Source: Nostoc sp. MG11
GTDB taxonomy: Bacteria; Cyanobacteriota; Cyanobacteriia; Cyanobacteriales; Nostocaceae
Length of the DNA stretch: 64,000 nt
Direction: 5' to 3'
NCBI RefSeq assembly: GCF_014904695.1
Contig: NZ_JACXXN010000002.1
Location: forward strand, 434,001 to 498,000
Shown here piece after piece: positions 25,978-36,561 of this stretch. The number at the start of each line of letters is the position of its first letter. Position 1 is the first letter of the stretch. A program made the position numbers and the translations under genes. Below the pieces are notes generated by a model. It worked only from the letters and a program-made list of their open reading frames with translations. It was not told the DNA's origin and ran no database searches.

Positions 25978-27825
25978 ATGGCCTTATTCAAAGTCGGTCA
26001 ATGGTTTGAAAAATTGAAGGTTGGACAGAAAATCGGTCTTGGGTATGCTCTAACTTTGGGGCTGACAATTGTTGGTACAACATTGGGAGTAGGACTGACG
26101 CACTATTATCAACAAGTAGCGCAAGAAATAGAAGAAGATGCTCTAGAAGAATATCAACTTTTGACCCGCTTACAAACCGACTTGTTGCAAACGCGATCGC
26201 GCAAACATGAATTTATCCCAGTCCTCAAAAAACCTGAAGAATTGAAGAAACAGTATGCTCTTTTTTTGAAGTACTACTCAGATTTCAAGCTAGCGTGGCA
26301 AGAATTTAAAGACTCTGAGGGAGCAACCAAGGGCGAAGAAGAAAAGGAATTACCAGGCGAAGCAGAGAGAACAAGGGAATTTATTGAGGAATACGGAGAG
26401 GCTACAGACGCTTACATAAATCAACTAGATGAGCTTTTAGAGCAAATTAATCTTACTAAGTTAAAATCCGAAAATATTGACGCAGTTCAGACGCAAATTG
26501 AACAATTCAATGAAAATCCTATACATTCGCAGATGAATGGATTTTTAGAAGATTTGGTTGAAATCATCAACTTTTCTCATGCTGAGTATGACTTAGCACA
26601 ATCAACTCTCGAAACTTCTAGAAAATTACAGTTACAAATCATTATAGTGACTTTGCTGTTTTCTGGATTAACTGCGCTGGTTTTGGCAATTGTGACGACT
26701 AAGGCTATTGCTAGCCCAATTCAAACTCTTACCAGAATATCTCAACGCACTATTCAGGAGTCAAATTTTGACTTGCAAGCTCTTATTAAAAATGAAGATG
26801 AGGTAGGTGTACTTGCTTCTTCGTTTAATCAACTAATTGCTTGGGTTAAAGAACTCCTGCAACAGCAACAAGAAGCTAATGAAAAATTAGAGTTAATTAA
26901 TCAAAATTTAGAAATAACAGTTGCAGATAGAACTCAAGAATTAAATGATAAAAATACTTATCTTTTGAAACTTATTAAAGAATTACATGATACTCAATCC
27001 CAAATGATCCAGAGTGAAAAAATGTCAGCTTTGGGTCAAATGGTAGCAGGAATCGCACATGAAATTAATAACCCAGTTAGCTTTGTTTACTCTAATCTTC
27101 ATTATATTCAAGAGTACACCGAATCTTTACTACAATTAATAGATCTGTATCAGCAGTATTATCCAAATTCACCGCAAGTAATTAAAGAAAAAATTGACAC
27201 TATTGAACTTGACTTTCTAATAGAAGATTTAAATAAAGTTATTCAATCTATGACAGTAGGTACAACGCGTATTCGGGAAATTGTTTTGAGTTTGCGGAAT
27301 TTCTCTCGCTTAGATGAGGCTGAATTCAAGGCTGTAGATTTGCACGAAGGCATAGACAATACTTTAATGATTTTACAGCACCGTTTTAAAGCACAGGCTC
27401 ATCGTCCATTGATTCAAGTTATCAAAAATTATGGTCAATTGCCTTTAGTTGAATGTTATCCAGGACAGTTAAATCAAGTGTTTATGAATCTACTTTCTAA
27501 TGCAATTGATACTCTAGAAGAATCATTTGTTAATAACAAAATATTGAGCATTTGGATTAGTACCGAAGTCTCTTCAGAAAATTATGTGTTAATTTCAATA
27601 GCCGATAATGGTTCTGGTATTCCAGAACATATTTTTAGCAGGCTATTTGACCCATTTTTTACTACTAAAGATGTTGGTAAAGGTACGGGCTTAGGTTTAT
27701 CTATCAGCTATCAAATTGTCACAGAAAAGCACGGGGGGAAAATCTGGTGTGAATCGACGCTAGGGGAGGGGACAAAATTTATGGTTGAGATTCCAGTGCA
27801 CTTAGTTTTGCAAAAAGTTATTTGA
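25978..27825 (+). CDS. Membrane sensor histidine kinase
   Basis: This 615-residue protein has two membrane segments (about 20-42 and 219-242) framing a helical extracytoplasmic sensor region, then a HAMP domain (about 243-295), a coiled coil rich in Gln and Glu, a HisKA region with phospho-acceptor His361 ([10 protein letters not shown]) and an ATPase domain with DNGSGIPE and [21 protein letters not shown]. The kinase core closely resembles that of the giant hybrid kinase at 14439-20300. The ligand is unknown and no response regulator gene is adjacent. Confidence 0.92.
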   Translation: MALFKVGQWFEKLKVGQKIGLGYALTLGLTIVGTTLGVGLTHYYQQVAQEIEEDALEEYQLLTRLQTDLLQTRSRKHEFIPVLKKPEELKKQYALFLKYYSDFKLAWQEFKDSEGATKGEEEKELPGEAERTREFIEEYGEATDAYINQLDELLEQINLTKLKSENIDAVQTQIEQFNENPIHSQMNGFLEDLVEIINFSHAEYDLAQSTLETSRKLQLQIIIVTLLFSGLTALVLAIVTTKAIASPIQTLTRISQRTIQESNFDLQALIKNEDEVGVLASSFNQLIAWVKELLQQQQEANEKLELINQNLEITVADRTQELNDKNTYLLKLIKELHDTQSQMIQSEKMSALGQMVAGIAHEINNPVSFVYSNLHYIQEYTESLLQLIDLYQQYYPNSPQVIKEKIDTIELDFLIEDLNKVIQSMTVGTTRIREIVLSLRNFSRLDEAEFKAVDLHEGIDNTLMILQHRFKAQAHRPLIQVIKNYGQLPLVECYPGQLNQVFMNLLSNAIDTLEESFVNNKILSIWISTEVSSENYVLISIADNGSGIPEHIFSRLFDPFFTTKDVGKGTGLGLSISYQIVTEKHGGKIWCESTLGEGTKFMVEIPVHLVLQKVI

Positions 27826-27848
27826 TATTGTTTGACTTGAGTATTGCA

Positions 27849-28910
27849 CTAGACTACTTGTTTCAACTGAGATTTTGCTAACTCACTTGGAGCCAATGCC
27901 CCATTTTCTGTAATTATTGCTGTAATTAATTCAGCTGGTGTGACATCAAAAGCTGGGTTGTAATAATCTACACCAGACGGTGTGATCAAAGTGTCGCCAA
28001 TTTGGTATATTTCTTCTGGGTTACGCTCCTCAATGGGAATTTTGCCACCATCAGACAACTCAAAATCTACAGTAGAAAGGGGAGCAGCGACGAAGAAAGG
28101 AATATTATGTGCTTTGGCTACGATCGCTAAACTATAAGTACCAATTTTGTTAGCAGCATCGCCATTAGCGGCAATTCTATCAGCACCAACAACTACGGCA
28201 TTTATTAAACCCTGCTTCATGCAATGAGCAGCCATGTTATCAGTAATTAACGTAACTGGAATACCTTCTTGGACGCATTCCCAAGTTGTGAGTTTTGCAC
28301 CTTGCAAGCGGGGGCGGGTTTCGTCGGCAAACAGACGTGCTAAACGCCCTTCTCTCCAAGCAGAACGCACAACACCCAAAGCCGTGCCGTAACCAGCAGT
28401 AGCTAGGGCCCCGGCGTTGCAGTGGGTGAGTATCGTCAGCTTTTCTGGAGTCTTGGGCAAAACTGCCAAACCGCGATCGCCGATCGCCTGGCAGGTTTGC
28501 AAATCTTCAACATTGATAGTTTGGGCAGTTTGGAAGAGAGTTTGTTTGATTTCTTCGACTGTTCCCAGGGTTTCGTAGGCGGCTTTCATCATGCGGCTGA
28601 TTGCCCAAAATAAATTTACCGCCGTCGGCCGAGTAGAACGCAACAATTGGGCGACTTGATCCAATTGATCCAAGAAATAATGGCGATCGCTTGTCTCGAT
28701 TTCTCTGGCCCCAAGATACATTCCATAAGCTGCTGCTACACCAATTGCCGGCGCACCGCGAACAATCATGGTTTTAATCGCCTGCGCCATGTCTTCGCTG
28801 CGGTGAATTTCCACAAATGCATACTCGTTGGGTAAACGGGTTTGGTCAATTAGTGATACTGCATTGTTGTGCCAAATAACGGGATAAACTTGGTTTGTAG
28901 AAGATGTCAT
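27849..28910 (-). CDS. mtnA: Methylthioribose-1-phosphate isomerase
   Basis: This 353-residue enzyme of the methionine salvage pathway converts 5-methylthioribose-1-phosphate to methylthioribulose-1-phosphate. It shows [15 protein letters not shown], the catalytic Cys164 ([19 protein letters not shown] region) and catalytic Asp244 ([12 protein letters not shown]), which separate MtnA from the related eIF2B subunits. Full length for the family. Its 3' end converges on the sensor kinase gene 23 bases away. Confidence 0.94.
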   Translation of the reverse strand: MTSSTNQVYPVIWHNNAVSLIDQTRLPNEYAFVEIHRSEDMAQAIKTMIVRGAPAIGVAAAYGMYLGAREIETSDRHYFLDQLDQVAQLLRSTRPTAVNLFWAISRMMKAAYETLGTVEEIKQTLFQTAQTINVEDLQTCQAIGDRGLAVLPKTPEKLTILTHCNAGALATAGYGTALGVVRSAWREGRLARLFADETRPRLQGAKLTTWECVQEGIPVTLITDNMAAHCMKQGLINAVVVGADRIAANGDAANKIGTYSLAIVAKAHNIPFFVAAPLSTVDFELSDGGKIPIEERNPEEIYQIGDTLITPSGVDYYNPAFDVTPAELITAIITENGALAPSELAKSQLKQVV

Positions 28911-28933
28911 AGGATATTGGGGATTAAAAACTG

Positions 28934-28954
28934 GGAATTAGGAACTAGGAATTA
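28934..28954. repeat. Short heptad repeat upstream of mtnA
   Basis: Three heptamers, GGAATTA, GGAACTA and GGAATTA, stand head to tail between mtnA and the antiporter remnant. Confidence 0.65.
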
Positions 28955-28998
28955 GGAAAAAGTTTTCTTTACACCCAGTCCCCAGTCCCCTTTTACAG

Positions 28999-29431
28999 CT
29001 AATGGGGAAAATAAGCAATAATCATAGCAACTTCAGGGTGAGTATGAGCGATCGCCTCTGGTATACGACCCAAAACTGAGATCTTCAGTGCTGGGATTGG
29101 CAACTGGGACTAAAACGCGATCGCCTAAACTTCCTGTTTCGCGGCTTTGACTACTAACTTCTCCTGGCTTAAGTTTTTGTCCCCACTGATTTGTTACCCA
29201 AGGAGAAGCAATACAGGTAACTAAAATCATGGCGATCGTGCCATTCACTATTAACTGATCGACCAACTCGATTTTATAAGCAACGGTAATCGCAGCCAGA
29301 GTAGAGGTAGCTTGAGCCACAGATAGCCCAAACATCAACATGATATTATCAAAGCTGAATCCGAACAACTTGCCTAAACCCCATGCAGGAATAAACTTGG
29401 CAATAATCGCAACAGTTACCATCTTTTGCAA
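28999..29431 (-). pseudogene. Na+/H+ antiporter C-terminal remnant
   Basis: Leftward frame contains the last transmembrane part of a cation/proton antiporter (FGLSVAQATSTLAAITVAY and NGTIAMILVTCIASPW), but nothing matching the first ten or so helices is present upstream, and the apparent start is a TTG inside the domain. After VLVPVANPSTEDL the reading frame is lost: the original frame stops at 29033, whereas a shifted frame continues PEAIAHTHPEVAMIIAYFPH and ends at TAG 28999-29001. The gene is therefore truncated at the N-terminus, shortened internally and frameshifted. Confidence 0.8.
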
Positions 29432-29933
29432 GAGATTTAAATGGCAATTTTGTGTACCAGTATAAATATTTCTAACTCATATAGTGGAACACGCTGGCGA
29501 TTCAACTTTATAGTGCTTCTCGGTTGTATGCAATACACTCTGGTGGAGGAAAGGGGCTAGAAACTAGATTGGTGTATTCCGTCCACACGTAAATAAACTG
29601 TTATAAGACTCTTATTTTTTAACTTAATCAAAGATGAGTTTAGAGTTAATTTTTACGTTATTCTCAACTAGTTTATGCTTGATAAAATTAAAATATTTTT
29701 TTATTGATTGTGTGTCTGTTGAAGTTGTTTACTTGAATATAGTTACTTATAAAAAACTAGAGAGTCAACTCTACAGTTGATTGAATTAATAGCAGAAAAT
29801 TTTTAAGAGACAACCATCAACCCGGATTTAGACGAAATATTAATGTTTTAGGTCATCTCTCAAAAATTCATAACCAGAAACAGTTGGGAATTTTCCACTT
29901 ACCGCTAATGAATATGGCAAAGGAAAACTTTAA
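29432..29933. other. Intergenic region without recognised gene
   Basis: This 502-base AT-rich stretch lies between the antiporter remnant and the dxs stop. An inverted pair AATACAC/GTGTATT occurs around 29530-29577. I find no open frame with codon bias, tRNA or clear promoter. It may be eroded DNA of the missing antiporter N-terminus, but no similarity can be read. Confidence 0.5.
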
Positions 29934-31841
29934 TTAGCTCACAGTAGATAGTTGCTCTTGAAAGAAAGCTTGCAACACTCTTTCTGCGATTTGATGGCTA
30001 GTTAAACCTAATACTGTTTTAGATTCATTTGGTTCAGCATGATCTACTAACACATCTGGGACACCAAACCGCTTTACCGGAACTAGAATATCAGCATCCA
30101 TTAAAGCTTCAGCGATCGCAGAACCAAAGCCACCCATGACACAGCCTTCTTCTAGGGTGATGACGCGTCCGATTTTCTGAGCTAAAGGCAAAATCAACTC
30201 GGTATCCAAGGGCTTAGCAAAACGAGCATTAATCACAGTCGCTTCAATGCCGTGTTCGCTGAGAATTTCAGCGGCTTGCATCCCTGGATAGACCATTGTG
30301 CCATACGCAACAATTAACACATCATCACCAGTACGGAGAATTTCCCCCTTGCCGATTTCTAAAGGTTCCCAACCTTCTTCCATCAGGGGAACACCGTAGC
30401 CATTGCCACGAGGATAGCGCATGGCGATCGGGCCGCTGGTATGGTTAACGCCAGTCACTATCATGCGTTGAAGTTCTGCTTCGTCTTTGGGTGCCATCAT
30501 TACCATATTGGGAATGCAACGCAGATAAGCGATGTCATACATACCTTGGTGGGTGGGGCCATCAACGCCAACAATCCCTGCCCTGTCCAAACAGAAGAAC
30601 ACTGGGAGGTTTTGAATGCAGACATCGTGAATTATCTGGTCATAAGCGCGTTGCAAAAAGGTAGAGTAGATAGCAGCTACAGGGCGCATACCTTCAGTTG
30701 CTAGTCCCGCAGCTAGAGTAATAGCATGTTGTTCAGCAATACCGACATCAATATATTGATTGGGCAATTTTGCTTGAAGTTTATCTAAGCCTGTCCCCGT
30801 TGCCATCGCCGCAGTAATCCCAATGATTTTGGGGTTTTGTTCGGCAAGTTTGACTAGAGTATGGGAAAAGACTTTAGCATAAGCGGGAGGCTTGGGTTTG
30901 CTGGAGGGAATAGCTTTGCCAGTTGCCACATTGAACGGGCTTTGGGCGTGGTAGCCTACTTGATCTTGTTCAGCAATTTCATAGCCTTTACCCTTTACCG
31001 TTGCCACATGTACCAGAACTGGGCCCGGTATCTGATGTGCCTGTTGGAAAGTGGAAATCAACTCTTCTAGATTATGTCCATCCACTGGCCCAATGTAGGT
31101 AAAGCCGAGTTCTTCAAAAACTGCCCCTACCTTGGGGACAGCTAAGCGTTTCATACCTTCTTTGATGCGTCCTAGTTCTGGAGACAGGGATTCACCAACA
31201 AAGGGAATTTGCTTGAATTGCTCCTCAAGATTATCCTTAATAAATTGTACCGGTAGGCTGAGGCGCATTTTGTTGAGATAGCGAGGAATTGCGCCGACGT
31301 TGGGAGATATAGACATCTCGTTGTCGTTGAGAACAACCAACAGGTTAGTTTTCGGTAAGTGTCCAGCATGGTTGATAGCTTCCAAAGCCATCCCCCCAGT
31401 TAATGCCCCATCGCCAATCACCGCAACAGCTTTAAATTTTTCCCCTTTGAGATCTCGCGCTAAAGCCATGCCCAAGGCCGCTGAGATACTGGTGGAAGCA
31501 TGTCCGGCGCCAAAGTGGTCAAACTTGTTTTCACAGCGCTTGAGATAACCAGCAATTCCGTCCTTTTGCCTGAGAGTGTGGAAGCTACTGTAGCGTCCTG
31601 TAAGTAGCTTGTGGGGATAAGCTTGGTGTCCTACATCCCAAATCACTTTATCTCGGTCTAAGTCGAGTGTTTGGTAAAGCCCTAGCGTTAATTCTACAAC
31701 ACCCAATCCTGGCCCTAGGTGTCCCCCTGTTGCTGCTACGGTTTGGAGATGCTTGTCTCGAATTTGACGGGCAATCTGTTGCAGTTGTCGAACAGATAAA
31801 CCGTGCAACTGATTGGGATGAGTAATTTCGCTCAGATGCAT
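29934..31841 (-). CDS. dxs: 1-deoxy-D-xylulose-5-phosphate synthase
   Basis: This 635-residue thiamine-diphosphate enzyme condenses pyruvate and glyceraldehyde-3-phosphate, the first step of the MEP isoprenoid pathway supplying carotenoids, phytol and quinones. The ThDP motif runs from GDG (143-145) to NDN (172-174); His41 of GGHLG and [10 protein letters not shown] are conserved, and the transketolase-type pyrimidine-binding domain begins near 320 ([22 protein letters not shown]). Full length. The best start is the ATG at 31841. Confidence 0.96.
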   Translation of the reverse strand: MHLSEITHPNQLHGLSVRQLQQIARQIRDKHLQTVAATGGHLGPGLGVVELTLGLYQTLDLDRDKVIWDVGHQAYPHKLLTGRYSSFHTLRQKDGIAGYLKRCENKFDHFGAGHASTSISAALGMALARDLKGEKFKAVAVIGDGALTGGMALEAINHAGHLPKTNLLVVLNDNEMSISPNVGAIPRYLNKMRLSLPVQFIKDNLEEQFKQIPFVGESLSPELGRIKEGMKRLAVPKVGAVFEELGFTYIGPVDGHNLEELISTFQQAHQIPGPVLVHVATVKGKGYEIAEQDQVGYHAQSPFNVATGKAIPSSKPKPPAYAKVFSHTLVKLAEQNPKIIGITAAMATGTGLDKLQAKLPNQYIDVGIAEQHAITLAAGLATEGMRPVAAIYSTFLQRAYDQIIHDVCIQNLPVFFCLDRAGIVGVDGPTHQGMYDIAYLRCIPNMVMMAPKDEAELQRMIVTGVNHTSGPIAMRYPRGNGYGVPLMEEGWEPLEIGKGEILRTGDDVLIVAYGTMVYPGMQAAEILSEHGIEATVINARFAKPLDTELILPLAQKIGRVITLEEGCVMGGFGSAIAEALMDADILVPVKRFGVPDVLVDHAEPNESKTVLGLTSHQIAERVLQAFFQEQLSTVS

Positions 31842-32019
31842 ATTATGCGGTTTTCCTCTCTAAGTCTCTAGTTTCGGTATTCTGATTTTCCCACGGTCGG
31901 GTTGCTCGCTCAATCTCACACTGTTACATTGTGACTAAGTTAGTTGTAGTGGACAGTATAACTTTAGTAACTGATGAGTTGTCAGTTTGCTCCTTGAGCG
32001 CCCTATTCCTCTTCTCTTC

Positions 32020-32709
32020 TTACGGGGATTCTGGGCTATTTGGAATACTCGGAACTTCTGGTGTTTCTGGTTGTTGCTGCTGTCGTTGCAAATATTTACT
32101 CAATAAATAAGCCATATCTCCCCTTGTCATTGGTCGTAATGGGGCAATATTGCCTTGAGCATCTGTATTGATAAATCCCTCAGTAACCACTGTGGCGATC
32201 GCTTTTCTAGCCCAAGCCGGAATAGACGCCTGATCTGGACTTGAGGCTAAAGTTTCATTCACAGTGTCATCAGGAAATTGAAATATGCCATAAGCTTGGG
32301 CAAAAATTGCAAAAGCTTCTGCCCTTGTTACTCTTTGGTTAGGGAAAAACATATTCCCTCGATAGCCTTTCATAATATCAGTTTTTAAGACTATCTGAAT
32401 ATCATTAAATGCCCAATTAGTAGGAGTAACATCTGGAATTACCAAATTTTCTTTGCTAACAGCTTGTCTCTTATCTAGTCGAAATGCTTTTACCATAATT
32501 GAGGCTAATTCTGCCCTAGTCAGCAACCTTTCTGGATAAAACTTACCATCGGAAAAATTTGTCATCCATTTAGTAGCAACTACCTTTTGAATAGAATCAT
32601 ATGGTATTGCTGAAGATGTTGCTGGCACTGGGGACTGAGCAATTACTGGCAATTGTAGTATTGCCACTAACGACAGAGTAATTGAAAGCTGACGCATTAC
32701 CATAATCAA
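32020..32709 (-). CDS. Secreted S-layer homology (SLH) domain protein
   Basis: This 229-residue protein starts with a Sec-type signal (LSITLSLVAILQLPVIAQ) and has three SLH-like modules: one around KWMTNFSDGKFYPERLLTRAELA, one around NDIQIVLKTDIMKGYRGNMFFPNQRVTRAEAF, and one around AIATVVTEGFINTDAQGNIAPLRPMTRGDMA (key residues FYP..LTRAE, FFPNQRVTRAE, PLRPMTRGD). SLH modules anchor proteins to the cell wall or to porins. Alternative starts at 32703 and 32697 are equally possible. Proline-rich C-terminus. Function beyond surface attachment unknown. Confidence 0.82.
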   Translation of the reverse strand: MIMVMRQLSITLSLVAILQLPVIAQSPVPATSSAIPYDSIQKVVATKWMTNFSDGKFYPERLLTRAELASIMVKAFRLDKRQAVSKENLVIPDVTPTNWAFNDIQIVLKTDIMKGYRGNMFFPNQRVTRAEAFAIFAQAYGIFQFPDDTVNETLASSPDQASIPAWARKAIATVVTEGFINTDAQGNIAPLRPMTRGDMAYLLSKYLQRQQQQPETPEVPSIPNSPESP

Positions 32710-33140
32710 TTTTAACTGCTACTGCGAATGAAAAAACTGCGCTACTTAGGTGAATTACAAGTCTAGTGTATTAGATACTGTAACTCACCTCTTTCTATTA
32801 CATCTAGTGACGAATATAGGCTTAGCAATGTTGCTTACATCGCTATCAAGTATGCTTTACTATTTGTGATAAAGTGCTTTCATGTATAATGTATAAGCTA
32901 ATAAACTATCTAAAATTTAAATATTTACTTGCCGTTTCAGTAAATAATATCTTTAAAATTAACTTTGTATAGTTCACTAGAACAGGTGTATACTGTGCTG
33001 TCCTAACTCAGTCAGAAGCAAAAGCTTAAAAGGGAAAGATGAAAGAAGAAATCAGAAAAAACTTGTTTTTTACCTTTTATCTTTTCGCGTTACCCGACCA
33101 TTACTATGGACTATAGTCAGTTTTTCAGGAGTTTTTGGGA
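32710..33140. promoter_or_regulatory. Divergent spacer with rpiA promoter candidate
   Basis: In this 431-base spacer a vegetative-type promoter for rpiA can be proposed: TTGTAT at 32965-32970, an 18-base spacer and TATACT at 32989-32994, giving a start near 33001. A purine-rich heptad-like stretch follows (33030-33060). AGGAG at 33127-33131 is the rpiA ribosome binding site. The rest is AT-rich with nothing recognised. Confidence 0.45.
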
Positions 33141-33851
33141 ATGACTACAGCAGCAGATCCCGTGAAGTTGATGAAGCAAGAAGTTGGCAAAGCCGCAGCA
33201 GCTCTTGTCAAGTCAGGCTCGATTGTCGGATTGGGTACGGGGTCAACTACAGCATACACAATTCAGTTTTTAGGCGATCGCCTAAAGTCTGGCGAGCTTA
33301 AAGATATCGTTGGTGTCCCCACATCATTTCAGTCAGAAGTTCTAGCAAAGCAGTACGGCGTTCCTCTCACCACCTTGGACGCTATCGACCACATCGATAT
33401 TGCCATTGATGGGGCGGATGAAGTAGACCCACAGAAGAATTTGATTAAAGGCGGCGGTGCAGCACATACCCGCGAAAAAGTCGTAGATTACTTGGCAAAT
33501 CAGTTCATTGTTGTTGTAGATAGTGGGAAATTAGTAGACCGCTTGGGTTCTAGTTTCGCTGTGCCTGTGGAAGTGATCCCAATGGCAATTACTCCCGTGA
33601 CTGATGCTATTAAGAAACTGGGTGGCAAACCTGAACTCCGCATGGGTGTAAAAAAAGCTGGCCCAGTAATCACAGATCAAGGCAACTTCGTATTAGATGT
33701 CACATTTGACTCTATTGATGATCCAGCCGGACTAGAAAAAACGCTGAATAACATTCCCGGTGTTTTAGAAAATGGTATTTTTGTCAACTGTGTCGATTTA
33801 GTTTTAATTGGCGAAGTCAAAGATGGTCAGCCACTAGTGCGGCAAATATAA
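33141..33851 (+). CDS. rpiA: Ribose-5-phosphate isomerase A
   Basis: This enzyme interconverts ribose-5-phosphate and ribulose-5-phosphate in the Calvin cycle and the pentose phosphate pathway. Signatures are [17 protein letters not shown] and [12 protein letters not shown] chose ATG 33141 because AGGAG lies nine bases upstream; an in-frame TTG at 33135 would add only two residues. The resulting length, 236 residues, is normal. Confidence 0.95.
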   Translation: MTTAADPVKLMKQEVGKAAAALVKSGSIVGLGTGSTTAYTIQFLGDRLKSGELKDIVGVPTSFQSEVLAKQYGVPLTTLDAIDHIDIAIDGADEVDPQKNLIKGGGAAHTREKVVDYLANQFIVVVDSGKLVDRLGSSFAVPVEVIPMAITPVTDAIKKLGGKPELRMGVKKAGPVITDQGNFVLDVTFDSIDDPAGLEKTLNNIPGVLENGIFVNCVDLVLIGEVKDGQPLVRQI

Positions 33852-33935
33852 AGAGTATGGGGCATGGGGAAAGGGGAAAAGTAAAAATCACCCCTTTGCC
33901 CTTTAACCTTTTCCCTACTTCCCCAATCCCTAATC

Positions 33936-35609
33936 TCAGAGATTCTCAACGCGTAGCTGCGTATCCGTATCTTTCCAAGCTGTCGCCAATTCGGCTTGTA
34001 CAAGTTTAGCGTCCTCATGTTTACCTAATGCCTGCAAACTTTTCTGCAAGCCAAATAGAGAACGTCCATTATGGGGATACTTTTCTAAATCTGCACGAAA
34101 GACTTTCTGGGCTTGTGCATAGTCACCCTTAGCCAAAAGTACACCACCCAAGGATTCTCGCGTAGGCAAGTACCAATCTGGTGGTTCCATGTAATCAAGG
34201 GCGTCTTCTGCTACTACAGCTTTTTCTAGCAATTTAATAGCAGATTCATAGTCATGCTTAGCTTTGGCAATTTTGGCGTCTAGAACTTGTGTAGCAATGT
34301 CTAAAATCCGACTGGCGGGACTAATTCCAATGGTTGCTTCGGGGGGAATTACTTGTTTAGCGGCTAATAATGCTTGGCTTTGGGCTGCTGCTTCCTCAAG
34401 TCTACCTGTGGCAACGTTTGCCATGCCGCGAGCAAAATGCCAAAGTGCTGAAGTGGTTGGCAGTTTAGCACCAGGTTCAGGAGTTTTGAAGATGGCATCC
34501 CAGTCCCCGAAGCGTACCTGAATTAGCATTTTGCTGCCTAGTAATCCCTCAAGCATGGGCATATATGGGTCAATGGCAATGATATTTGCGACCAATTGAT
34601 CTGCGGCTTTGAGAGCATCTTTGTATCTTCCTGCCATGCTGCTAGCCACCATGAGGAAATGTACGTTGTGGTTATAGTACATCATGGGATAAGTGCCCTG
34701 GACGTGATACTTGTTGATGTAGGCATCGTCTTGAGCGATCGCCTGCTCGTTTGCTCGCATTGCCCCTTGATAGTCTCCCACACGAAAATAGATATGGGCA
34801 GGCATGTGTACCAAGTGTCCCGCAGATGGAGCTAGGGTTTCTAGTCGCTTGGCACTGTTGAGGGCACGTTCTGGAGAAGGTGAGGCTTCCACTGCATGGA
34901 TGTAGTAGTGATTGGCTCCCAGATGATTCGGGTTACGTTTGAGTACCGATTCTAGAACAGTAACAATCTCTTCTGTATCTGCCTGTGGTTTGCCGTCTTT
35001 AGTCCAGTGTTGCCAAGGGTGCAGATCCATCAAGCTTTCAGCATAAAGCGTTGCCGCATCTAAATCGTCGGGATAGTTTTTTACTAAAATTGCCATTGCC
35101 TTGGCGTAGTCCACCGCTAGTTGATGCAAATCTGCATCGACATTTTGGGAATATCGTTTTGCCAAAGCAGTTATATAGTCTTGTTCTTGGGCTGATGCTT
35201 GGCTCGATAATGCCAAAGCTTGCTGTATTGCTTGGTAAGCAGCTCGTTCCCGGTTGAGATCTACATCTAAGTTAATGTTCGGCCCTAAAGCTAAGGCCAT
35301 ACCCCAGTATGCCATTGCCAAATGTGGATCAAGTTTGGCAGCGTGTTCAAAAGAACGCACCGCCTCATCATGGTTAAAGGCGTAAATTAAACTTAATCCC
35401 TGGTCAAAAAACTGTTGCGCTTGGGGATTAGAAGTAGAAACCTGATGGTGAACTGTACCGAGACCAGATATTAAAGAATAAGGCTGTTTTGCTTGAGTGT
35501 AAACACTGATCGCTTTGTCATCTGCGATCGCCACACTAGGAGAAATCAAGAATATTATAAGCACCCAAACTATAAATAAGTACTTCATTGTCCATATTCC
35601 TTTTTTCAA
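33936..35609 (-). CDS. Secreted TPR-repeat protein
   Basis: This 557-residue protein has a Sec-type signal (YLFIVWVLIIFLISPSVAIA) and then tetratricopeptide-like helical pairs, e.g. AQQFFDQGLSLIYAFNHDEA and AMAYWGMALALGP, with further repeats to the C-terminus (ESLGGVLLAKGDYAQAQKVF). A conserved central part contains NPNHLGANHYYIHAVEASP and HMPAHIYFRVGDYQGA, giving several histidines that might bind metal (inference). The start codon overlaps the stop of the upstream small gene by ATGA at 35606-35609, which favours this start and indicates translational coupling. Confidence 0.8.
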   Translation of the reverse strand: MKKGIWTMKYLFIVWVLIIFLISPSVAIADDKAISVYTQAKQPYSLISGLGTVHHQVSTSNPQAQQFFDQGLSLIYAFNHDEAVRSFEHAAKLDPHLAMAYWGMALALGPNINLDVDLNRERAAYQAIQQALALSSQASAQEQDYITALAKRYSQNVDADLHQLAVDYAKAMAILVKNYPDDLDAATLYAESLMDLHPWQHWTKDGKPQADTEEIVTVLESVLKRNPNHLGANHYYIHAVEASPSPERALNSAKRLETLAPSAGHLVHMPAHIYFRVGDYQGAMRANEQAIAQDDAYINKYHVQGTYPMMYYNHNVHFLMVASSMAGRYKDALKAADQLVANIIAIDPYMPMLEGLLGSKMLIQVRFGDWDAIFKTPEPGAKLPTTSALWHFARGMANVATGRLEEAAAQSQALLAAKQVIPPEATIGISPASRILDIATQVLDAKIAKAKHDYESAIKLLEKAVVAEDALDYMEPPDWYLPTRESLGGVLLAKGDYAQAQKVFRADLEKYPHNGRSLFGLQKSLQALGKHEDAKLVQAELATAWKDTDTQLRVENL

Positions 35610-35830
35610 GCTCGTTTTTTAATATCCAAATGCCACACTTTCTCTAAGGTGGCAATTTGTTGGCGTAAAACAACAGAACGGTGTTTCTTATAAAGTTTAA
35701 AACCCGCAAATAAAATCAATGGAATGATAATTGAAGATCCGATAAATACGTTGGCAGATAACTCTGCCTGACTTTTGGAGTGTAAATTAGAGGAGTTAGT
35801 TGCTAGCTGATTAGTTGAGAGTGATTGCAT
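35606..35830 (-). CDS. Small single-pass membrane protein coupled to the TPR gene
   Basis: This 74-residue protein has one membrane segment (VFIGSSIIIPLILFAGFKLY, about residues 28-47) flanked by a polar N-terminus and a basic C-terminus (KKHRSVVLRQQ). No family recognised. Its stop overlaps the start of the TPR gene by four bases, so the pair probably forms an operon and possibly a membrane complex. Confidence 0.65.
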   Translation of the reverse strand: MQSLSTNQLATNSSNLHSKSQAELSANVFIGSSIIIPLILFAGFKLYKKHRSVVLRQQIATLEKVWHLDIKKRA

Positions 35831-36108
35831 TCAGTCCTCCAGAGGTTCGATAGTTGTTCTAGTAAAAGACTTCATTAGGAACCTTGTCGTTTTCTGATGC
35901 CAGCGATATATTTTGTTTGTCACACACAAATTTTTTGCGTACTACGGCAGACATTTACTGGGTGATGCAAGCGTACTACTGAGTTAAAATAAACAAAGTG
36001 CGTAAACACATGTTTTTGCAAATAAGCAAGCTACGCAAAGCATCAAGCACAAGAGAAAAGAAGCAGTTTTTTGCCATACATCACCCCAAAACTCCTACTT
36101 TTTAGCTT
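35831..36108. other. Upstream spacer before the second minisatellite
   Basis: This 278-base stretch precedes the small membrane-protein gene on the reverse strand and the minisatellite on the forward side. The promoter for the two-gene unit should be here, but no convincing boxes can be assigned. Confidence 0.4.
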
Positions 36109-36297
36109 AGAACTCGGAACTTCGTGTTCGGAACTCGGAACTTCGTGCTCGGAACTCGGAACTTCGTGCTCAGAACTCGGAACTTCGTGTTCGGAACTCG
36201 GAACTTCGTGCTCGGAACTCGGAACTTCGTGCTCGGAACTCGGAACTTCGTGCTCGGAACTCGGAACTTCGTGCTCGGAACTCGGAACTTCGTGCTC
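36109..36297. repeat. Second 21-bp minisatellite, nine units
   Basis: Nine head-to-tail 21-bp units in perfect register, each GGAACTCGGAACTTCGTG plus CTC or TTC; the first and fourth units begin with AG instead of GG. Because the period is seven codons and no stop codon is present in several frames, open frames arise on both strands with repeated peptides such as ELGTSCS; these are not considered genes. The array ends 15 bases before the target duplication of the MITE-like element. Confidence 0.95.
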
Positions 36298-36312
36298 AAC
36301 ACTAAAACATTA

Positions 36313-36427
36313 CAGGACTTACGCACTCAGATCCCCCAACCCCCTTAAAAAGGGGGCTTTAGAAGTTCCCCCCTTAAAAAGGGGGGCTAGGGGGGATCTA
36401 GGTTTCAGGCTTCAGTGCGTAAGTCCT
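36313..36427 (+). mobile_element. 115-bp MITE-like element, copy 1
   Basis: The element has 14-bp perfect terminal inverted repeats, AGGACTTACGCACT (36314-36327) and AGTGCGTAAGTCCT (36414-36427), plus one extra C at the left. It is flanked by direct repeats ACATTA at 36307-36312 and 36428-36433, a likely 6-bp target duplication. Internally it forms two G/C-rich hairpins (CCCCC-TTAAAAA-GGGGG type). It has no coding capacity. A copy in opposite orientation at 58979-59093 has the same length and six differences. Confidence 0.85.
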
Positions 36428-36561
36428 ACATTAGTTTCGTAGGGTATGTTATTGCGCCAGCATAACGCACCGCCAAAGATTTGCAGTGCATAGGCATCGC
36501 TAGTGCAATTTTAGATTTAAAACCTTAGATTTTAATTTGGGAAGGAATTAAAAATTCACTA

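Noticed and set aside
33135-33140. TTG start for rpiA six bases before the ATG
   Set aside because: The AGGAG spacing is better for ATG 33141 and the extra residues are not conserved-looking.
36109-36297. Possible CRISPR array
   Set aside because: Units abut with no spacers, and no cas gene is present.
36071-36442. Open frames with repeated ELGTSCS and other heptapeptides
   Set aside because: Direct consequence of the 21-bp minisatellite, open in several frames at once.
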